Positions 59,260-64,000 of a stretch of 64,000 nucleotides of DNA are shown piece after piece; position 1 is the stretch's first letter; each line of letters starts with the position of its first letter. Made by a program: the position numbers and the translations under genes. Origin of the DNA: Planctomyces sp. SH-PL62 (lineage in GTDB: Bacteria; Planctomycetota; Planctomycetia; Planctomycetales; Planctomycetaceae); contig CAMDEA010000006.1 of the NCBI GenBank assembly GCA_945893045.1, positions 39,034-103,033 on the forward strand, read 5' to 3'. The notes under the pieces are model-generated. The model ran no database searches and was not told the origin of the DNA. It saw nothing but the letters and a program-made list of their open reading frames with translations.

Positions 59260-59680
59260 CCAACGTTTCCCAGCAATCGGTTCACGATGCAGGTTGCGAT
59301 GATCCCCGCCCCCATCCAGCTTGTCTGGATGGAGCGAACGATGGAGTGCTAATGCGGTAGCCGCTCATTCTTTTCAACGGACCCCATCCGCCTCGTGCGG
59401 ATGGTGAAGAAGATCTCTTGGCGATGCGCGGCGAAGAATCTGTTTCACCATCCGCACGAGGCGGATGGGGTCCGACAACGCTAAATGGTGCCGCTGAATA
59501 GCCCTCCATCTTTCGCTCCATCGACGCAAGGTCGATGGGGGCGTTGGGCGAAGACTCGGCGAAGCTCCATGTGTTGTGCCAACGACGAGCAGCTTGTTTT
59601 ATTCAGATTTCCCTCTCGCCTGCGGTTTCTCTACTCTTCCGCCCCGTTTGGCTCAGACCTCCAACCCGATGTGATGGCTC
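59260..59680. other. 421-base gap dominated by a nested palindrome
   Basis: Upstream of alaS. Positions 59310-59545 are a two-level inverted repeat. The remaining ~130 bases before the alaS ATG may hold its promoter. No gene or T-box-like structure recognised. Confidence 0.6.
59310..59545. repeat. Two-level nested inverted repeat
   Basis: Inner perfect 31-bp arms, 59378-59408 and 59444-59474 (CCCCATCCGCCTCGTGCGGA inside the arm), each self-palindromic (CCATCCGC-CTCGT-GCGGATGG). Outer imperfect arms of about 40 bp, 59310-59350 and 59505-59545 (CCCCCATC...GATGGAGCGAA). A perfect full fold would be over 230 bases long. Confidence 0.88.
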
Positions 59681-62296
59681 ATGAAAACTGATGAACTGCG
59701 AGAGAAATACCTGGCCTTCTTTGAATCCAAAGGCTGCACTCGGCGGCCCAGCGATGTGCTGATTCCCAGAGACGATAAGACCGTCCTGTTTACGCCCGCC
59801 GGGATGAATCAGTTCAAGAATCAGTTCCTCGGCATCGGGCCGATTGAGTTCACTCGCGCGACGACCTGCCAGATGTGCTTGCGGACCGGCGACATCTCGA
59901 ACGTCGGCGTCACCGCGTATCACCACACGTTCTTTGAGATGCTCGGCAATTTCTCGTTCGGCGATTACTTCAAGAAAGAAGCGATTCATTGGGCGTGGGA
60001 ATTCCTGACCACCAAGAAGTGGCTTGGGCTCGATCCAGAGCGGCTGAGCGTCACGGTGTACCGTGACGATGACGAAGCGTTCGGCATCTGGCACGATGAG
60101 GTCAAAGTGCCGGCCTCGCGGATCACGCGCTGCGATGAGAGCGAAAATTTCTGGCCGGCGTCGGCTCCCTCGCAGGGACCGGACGGCGTGTGCGGGCCGT
60201 GCAGCGAGATTTATTACCTGCCGCCTGGTTCGGAGAAGACGGTCGAGATTTGGAATCTCGTCTTCACGCAGTTCAATCGCGTCGGAGCACCGCCGAACAA
60301 TCTCCAACCGCTGCCGAAGAAAAACATCGACACCGGCATGGGTCTCGAACGCTGTGCGTCTACGCTGCAAGGAGTGCTCAGCAACTTCGAGATCGACATT
60401 CTCAAGCCGATGTGTATCGCGGCCGGCAACGCGGTCGGCCTGAAGTACGACTACGCCGCGCCGCATGGCCGAGCCTGCCGTCGCATCGCCGATCATGTCC
60501 GCGCCTGCACGTTCGCGATTCACGAAGGAGCGTTGCCCGGCAGCGATAAGGAAAACTACATCGTCCGCCTGCTGTTGCGGCGAGCGGCGTTGGAAGGCTA
60601 TCTGCTCGGCAAACGCGATCCGTTCTTGCACACGCTGGTGCCGGCCATCGTCGCGGGGATGAAGGCGGCGTATCCGGAGATCACACAGACGGTCGAGTCG
60701 GTCGCGAATGTCATCCGCGAAGAAGAGCACCAGTTCCTGACGATCGTTGATCGCGGAATGCCGAAGTTTCAGAAGCTCGCCGAGCAAGCCAAGTCGAGCG
60801 GCGGCGTGTTGTCTGGAGCCGCCGCGTTCGACCTGCATCAGACCGACGGCTTCTTGATCGAGCTGACGGAATCGCTGGCGACTCAAGCCGGTTTGAAAGT
60901 CGACAAGACGGCGTTCACGGCGTGCGTCAAAGAACACGAAGGCAAGAGCGGCAGCGGAGCCTTTGCAAACTCGGTCATGGCCGCGGGGCCGATGGACTCG
61001 TTGCGCAAGCAAGGGGGCACGACGTTCCTCGGCTACGAAGCGACGGAAGCGAGCAGCAAGATCGTCGGAATCATCGCCAATAGTGAATTGGTCTCCGACT
61101 TCGCCTCGGTGGGACACGAACTTCCGATTGGCGTCGCGCTCGACAAGACGCCGCTCTATGGTGAGTCGGGCGGGCAGGTCGGTGACACCGGCACGCTGAC
61201 GGCAGACGGAGTGGAGTTCGAGGTACTCGATACGCAAAAGGACGGCGACTTGTGGCTGCACATCGGCCGGCTCAAGAAAGGCAAACTTTCGGTTGGCCAA
61301 ACCGTAACCGCGACCGTTGATGCCGAGCGCCGATCGGGGATTCGCCGAGCACACTCGGCCACGCACATCCTGCATCACGCGCTGCGGGAAACGCTTGGCG
61401 GGCAGGCGACGCAACGCGGATCGAAAGTGGATCGCGATGTGTTCCGCTTCGACTTCACGCACAACAAGCCGGTCAGCGATGAAGAACTGCAAACCATCGA
61501 AACCGAAATCAACGCCCGCATCGCCGAAGGCTCGGTGGTCACAACGAAGCTGATGCCGATCGCCGAAGCGCGAGAACTCGGCGCGATGGCGCTGTTCGGC
61601 GAAAAGTATCCCGACCACGTCCGCGTCGTCCGCATGGGTGACTGGAGCATTGAACTCTGCGGCGGCACGCACTTGTCGAACAGCGGCCAGGTCGGCTTCT
61701 GCAAGATCGTCGCCGAAGAACCGGTCGCGAAGGGAGTGCGTCGCATTTCGGCCGTCACGGGACCGAAGGCTTTGGAGAAGACTCGGCACTTGGAATCGCT
61801 CGTCAAAGAATTGTGCGCGCAACTGAAAGCTCCGGCCGACGAACTGCCGAAGCGGCTCAGCGCGCTGCAAGACGAACTCCGCGAAACGAAGCGCGAACTC
61901 GCGAAGCTCAACAGCCAGGCGGCTGCCGGCGCGATCGACGATTGGATCGCGCAAGCCGAGTCGATCAACGGCGTGCGCATCGTGACGCATCTCGCCGAGA
62001 ACGCGACGCGCGATTCGATCCGCGAGATGATCGACTTGATCCGCGACAAAGCCGCTCCGGCGGCGATCCTGATCGGTGCGGTGATCGACGGCAAAGTGAG
62101 CCTCAGCGCCGCCGTCAGCAAAGATTTGATTGCGAAGGGACTGCACTCCGGCGACTGCGTCAAAGCGGCGGCGAAGATCGTCGGCGGTGGCGGCGGAGGG
62201 CGGCCCGACATGGCCGAAGCCGGCGGCAAAGATCCGTCGAAGCTGGCCGATGCGCTCAAGGTTGGAGCCGATTACTTTCGGTCGAAACTGACGTAG
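59681..62296 (+). CDS. alaS: Alanyl-tRNA synthetase
   Basis: 871 residues, full length. Class II core: [59 protein letters not shown] and [20 protein letters not shown]. Editing domain: [13 protein letters not shown] (HxxxH zinc motif) and [15 protein letters not shown]. The C-Ala domain ends with [20 protein letters not shown]. It charges tRNA-Ala and clears Ser/Gly. The stop TAG at 62294 is also the first triplet of an F7 palindrome. No regulatory leader was recognised. Confidence 0.97.
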   Translation: MKTDELREKYLAFFESKGCTRRPSDVLIPRDDKTVLFTPAGMNQFKNQFLGIGPIEFTRATTCQMCLRTGDISNVGVTAYHHTFFEMLGNFSFGDYFKKEAIHWAWEFLTTKKWLGLDPERLSVTVYRDDDEAFGIWHDEVKVPASRITRCDESENFWPASAPSQGPDGVCGPCSEIYYLPPGSEKTVEIWNLVFTQFNRVGAPPNNLQPLPKKNIDTGMGLERCASTLQGVLSNFEIDILKPMCIAAGNAVGLKYDYAAPHGRACRRIADHVRACTFAIHEGALPGSDKENYIVRLLLRRAALEGYLLGKRDPFLHTLVPAIVAGMKAAYPEITQTVESVANVIREEEHQFLTIVDRGMPKFQKLAEQAKSSGGVLSGAAAFDLHQTDGFLIELTESLATQAGLKVDKTAFTACVKEHEGKSGSGAFANSVMAAGPMDSLRKQGGTTFLGYEATEASSKIVGIIANSELVSDFASVGHELPIGVALDKTPLYGESGGQVGDTGTLTADGVEFEVLDTQKDGDLWLHIGRLKKGKLSVGQTVTATVDAERRSGIRRAHSATHILHHALRETLGGQATQRGSKVDRDVFRFDFTHNKPVSDEELQTIETEINARIAEGSVVTTKLMPIAEARELGAMALFGEKYPDHVRVVRMGDWSIELCGGTHLSNSGQVGFCKIVAEEPVAKGVRRISAVTGPKALEKTRHLESLVKELCAQLKAPADELPKRLSALQDELRETKRELAKLNSQAAAGAIDDWIAQAESINGVRIVTHLAENATRDSIREMIDLIRDKAAPAAILIGAVIDGKVSLSAAVSKDLIAKGLHSGDCVKAAAKIVGGGGGGRPDMAEAGGKDPSKLADALKVGADYFRSKLT

Positions 62297-62342
62297 CCCG
62301 GACGCCTACGTCCGGGCTGTTCGGACGTAGGCGTCCGAACTA
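62294..62342. terminator. F7 inverted repeat carrying both convergent stop codons
   Basis: 16-bp arms, 62299-62314 and 62322-62337 (CGGACGCCTACGTCCG), loop 7 bases, each arm self-palindromic. TAG 62294-62296 is the alaS stop, and the mirror TAG (62342-62340, minus strand) is the stop of the STN-repeat gene. Second copy of the element at 37021-37073. Confidence 0.88.
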
Positions 62343-63974
62343 CTTGGTCGCACCAATCGGTTTGGCTTGTTGAAACTCGTTCAAGAAGCGGTCGATCTGA
62401 TCGTGGACGGCTTTCGTCTGCCGGATGATAAGCCGGTCTTCGGCGGTGCGGAGCACTCCGCTTCCGCCGCTGGAGTCCCAAGTGGTGGGAGCCACGAACG
62501 TCATCAGCAAGCTTTCCAGAGCCTCCGCTTCCGCTTTCGATTTGGCTCGGTGGAACCGAGTTTCCAGCTTCGACAGGTTCGCTTGCGGCGGCGTCTTGTC
62601 TTCGCGCCGCGCCTGTCGCAGATCGTGCAACAGCAAGGCGACTTCGATTTGGACATCGGCCCATTGGCGAATGACGAGCAGCCCGCCGGGGAACTCGGTG
62701 ATCACTCCGCCTTCACCGTCAATATTTTGAAAAGGACCAGACGTAGACTCTTCGACGATGCGGATCAGATCGTTGATGTCGTGTCCGGCCCGCAAGAGGT
62801 CGGCCACGTCATAGACCACGGTTTGCAGATGCTCTTTTTGTTTGGCCAGCGTCGTGATGACAATCGTTCCGTGCCGCAATTCAATTCCCAGCGACAGCGG
62901 TTCCAGGATTCGTCGCAGAGCGGTGCGTGCCGGCCAACGGCCGCGAGCTGTTCTGGGGATGTCCGGGGCGAAGCCTTCTTCCGTCAGGGACTCGCTGTCG
63001 AGGACGACTTCTTCGTTGAGGAGTTCGCTCAGAAACGTCGCGATGTCATTGAGCGGAACCTCCACGAAGTTCACTTCGATTTCGGTGTTCAAGAGTCGTT
63101 GGAGTTTCGTCATCTCAGCAACTTCCTCGTCAGACTCGATGGCCGGCAGAATGGACGTGCCGAGCAGACGCGCGAGCGAGAGTTCCACCGTTCGCAACAA
63201 GGCGGCGATCTCGCGGTGGTTTCGTAAGTTTTGATGCACGACCAGTCGCTCGCCGATGACGCGCGGGCTGGGCGCACCTTGGCCGCCGAAAATTAACCAC
63301 GGGCCGGAGGTCGCCTCCGCCAAGGCACGCTCCAACAACTGGCCGGTCGCGTCCATGTCCTCGCGCGGCGAACCAGTCCGGACGCGAGCCTGCAGCGGGT
63401 CCGGCAACAAAGCGTCACGCGCGACCGCCAATCGCAGCAGTTGGCCAACGACGTAAGCTCGCGTTTCGATGATCTCGTTCAACTTGGACGCCGTCGTCAC
63501 GCGAACGGAATTGCCTTCGATGCGCCATCCCAACTGGATCGGCTGCAAGACAAGGTCCAGCAAGTCGCTCAGTCGCTGCGGCTTGCGATTCGCTTTCGTG
63601 ATCGGCGAGTCGGCAGCGATTCCTTCCTCAGTGAGCGCCCCAACGTCGATGTGAAACCGGACCTGGCTGAGTTTCGCGAACTGCTGCATCGCTTCGTCCA
63701 GCGGCAGATCGACGAATTTGATTTTTTGTCGAACTCGTAGTTTTTGGAGCGTCGCCTCGGCGTCTTGCCGTGCTTGCTCTCGCTCGCGCAACAACTCGTC
63801 GCCGGGTAACTCGACGAAGCTGTCATTCGTCGTCGCCGTTTCTCTGACGGAGGAATCCTTGCGGGGCGGTTCCTCCGCGCCAGCCATGAGCATGGGCAGC
63901 AGGGCAAACAGCAGGACACGTCGAGCTTGTGAATGAATTGGCGAGCGGGGCGGCGTCAGCCCCCCGGTGGGCAC
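62340..63974 (-). CDS. Secreted protein with repeated STN/secretin-N0-like units
   Basis: 544 residues if the GTG at 63974 is used. An export leader (RRVLLFALLPMLMAGAEEPP) follows. Two long units have the same plan: FVDLPLDEAMQQFAKLSQVR ... RIEGNSVRVTT, and FVEVPLNDIATFLSELLNEE ... LRHGTIVITT. Each is followed by a VVGQLL/VADLL helix region and a weaker ferredoxin-like strand set. A third partial unit ends the protein (EDRLIIRQTKAVHDQIDRFL). STN/N0-type domains occur in secretins and TonB receptors. No secretin pore domain is present. The first ~12 codons come from an F2 palindrome, so the true start is uncertain and could be beyond the window. Function unknown, envelope role inferred. Confidence 0.65.
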   Translation of the reverse strand: MPTGGLTPPRSPIHSQARRVLLFALLPMLMAGAEEPPRKDSSVRETATTNDSFVELPGDELLREREQARQDAEATLQKLRVRQKIKFVDLPLDEAMQQFAKLSQVRFHIDVGALTEEGIAADSPITKANRKPQRLSDLLDLVLQPIQLGWRIEGNSVRVTTASKLNEIIETRAYVVGQLLRLAVARDALLPDPLQARVRTGSPREDMDATGQLLERALAEATSGPWLIFGGQGAPSPRVIGERLVVHQNLRNHREIAALLRTVELSLARLLGTSILPAIESDEEVAEMTKLQRLLNTEIEVNFVEVPLNDIATFLSELLNEEVVLDSESLTEEGFAPDIPRTARGRWPARTALRRILEPLSLGIELRHGTIVITTLAKQKEHLQTVVYDVADLLRAGHDINDLIRIVEESTSGPFQNIDGEGGVITEFPGGLLVIRQWADVQIEVALLLHDLRQARREDKTPPQANLSKLETRFHRAKSKAEAEALESLLMTFVAPTTWDSSGGSGVLRTAEDRLIIRQTKAVHDQIDRFLNEFQQAKPIGATK

Positions 63975-64000
63975 GATGTCTTCGGAAGACCGGGGGGCTG
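63940..64000. repeat. Family F2 inverted repeat, cut by the window edge
   Basis: Left arm 63940-63968 (GGCGAGCGGGGCGGCGTCAG at the head), loop of 20 bases, right arm starts at 63989 (ACCGGGGGGCTG) and runs off the end. It overlaps the 5' coding end of the STN-repeat gene. Confidence 0.88.

Noticed and set aside
59260..59680. T-box leader for alaS
   Set aside because: No T-box sequence or specifier loop recognised; the gap is explained by the nested palindrome.
59603..62146. 847-codon minus-strand open frame
   Set aside because: Antisense to alaS; high-GC codon use leaves long open shadows.
1..64000. tRNA and rRNA genes
   Set aside because: No cloverleaf with a CCA-proximal acceptor or conserved T-loop, and no rRNA-like sequence, was noticed by eye. 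A covariance-model scan was not possible.

Overview
The window reads as chromosomal DNA of a planctomycete. The evidence is a set of families that occur together in that phylum: two DUF1501 proteins, a PSCyt1/DUF1549/DUF1553 cytochrome protein, a DUF1080 protein, a Cys-type sulfatase, several secreted Gfo/Idh/MocA oxidoreductases and sugar-isomerase proteins with twin-arginine leaders, and a large POT transporter. GC content looks high and genes lie on both strands in short runs. I cannot name the genus. I saw no rRNA, tRNA, CRISPR array, transposase or phage gene.

Layout. 1-5.2 kb: c-heme DUF3365 protein, BON protein, tandem universal stress protein, CHAD protein, small membrane protein. 5.2-10.3 kb (minus): MMPL/RND exporter, then a translationally coupled YceI - methyltransferase - MddA operon. 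10.5-27.2 kb: secreted catabolic genes (cupin, glycosidase-like propeller, esterase, two DUF1501 proteins, PSCyt/PSD1 protein, 6-phosphogluconolactonase, sulfatase-DUF4838 fusion, MocA oxidoreductase, mini-subtilase, hydrolase). 27.4-34.6 kb: MoxR-like ATPase, nucleotidyltransferase pair, ferredoxin, hybrid histidine kinase, response regulator with an anti-sigma-type kinase domain. 34.7-40 kb: apgM, zinc dehydrogenase, POT transporter, STAS-like protein. 40.1-45.9 kb (minus): hpf - EIIA - HPr - enzyme I - RNase E/G - L21. This is a PTS phosphorelay with no sugar permease in view. 46-50 kb: PLP sulfur-amino-acid enzyme, SDR and acyl-CoA dehydrogenase. 50.4-55.8 kb (plus): EF-hand/PQQ propeller, DUF1080, MocA oxidoreductase, sugar isomerase. 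55.9-64 kb: recJ, creatininase-family amidase, GNAT, alaS and a protein built from STN-like repeats.

The most striking feature is not a gene. About 33 loci carry long inverted repeats (arms 12-42 bp, most over 20 bp, often perfect). They fall into at least eight recurring families, plus singletons. In many, each arm is itself a small palindrome. Many families start with TAG or TAA at the outer edge of the arm, and in six genes that trinucleotide is the stop codon. In three genes the palindrome lies in the 5' coding end. They occur in convergent, tandem and divergent gaps, so they cannot all be terminators. I treat them as the main candidate for an undescribed system.
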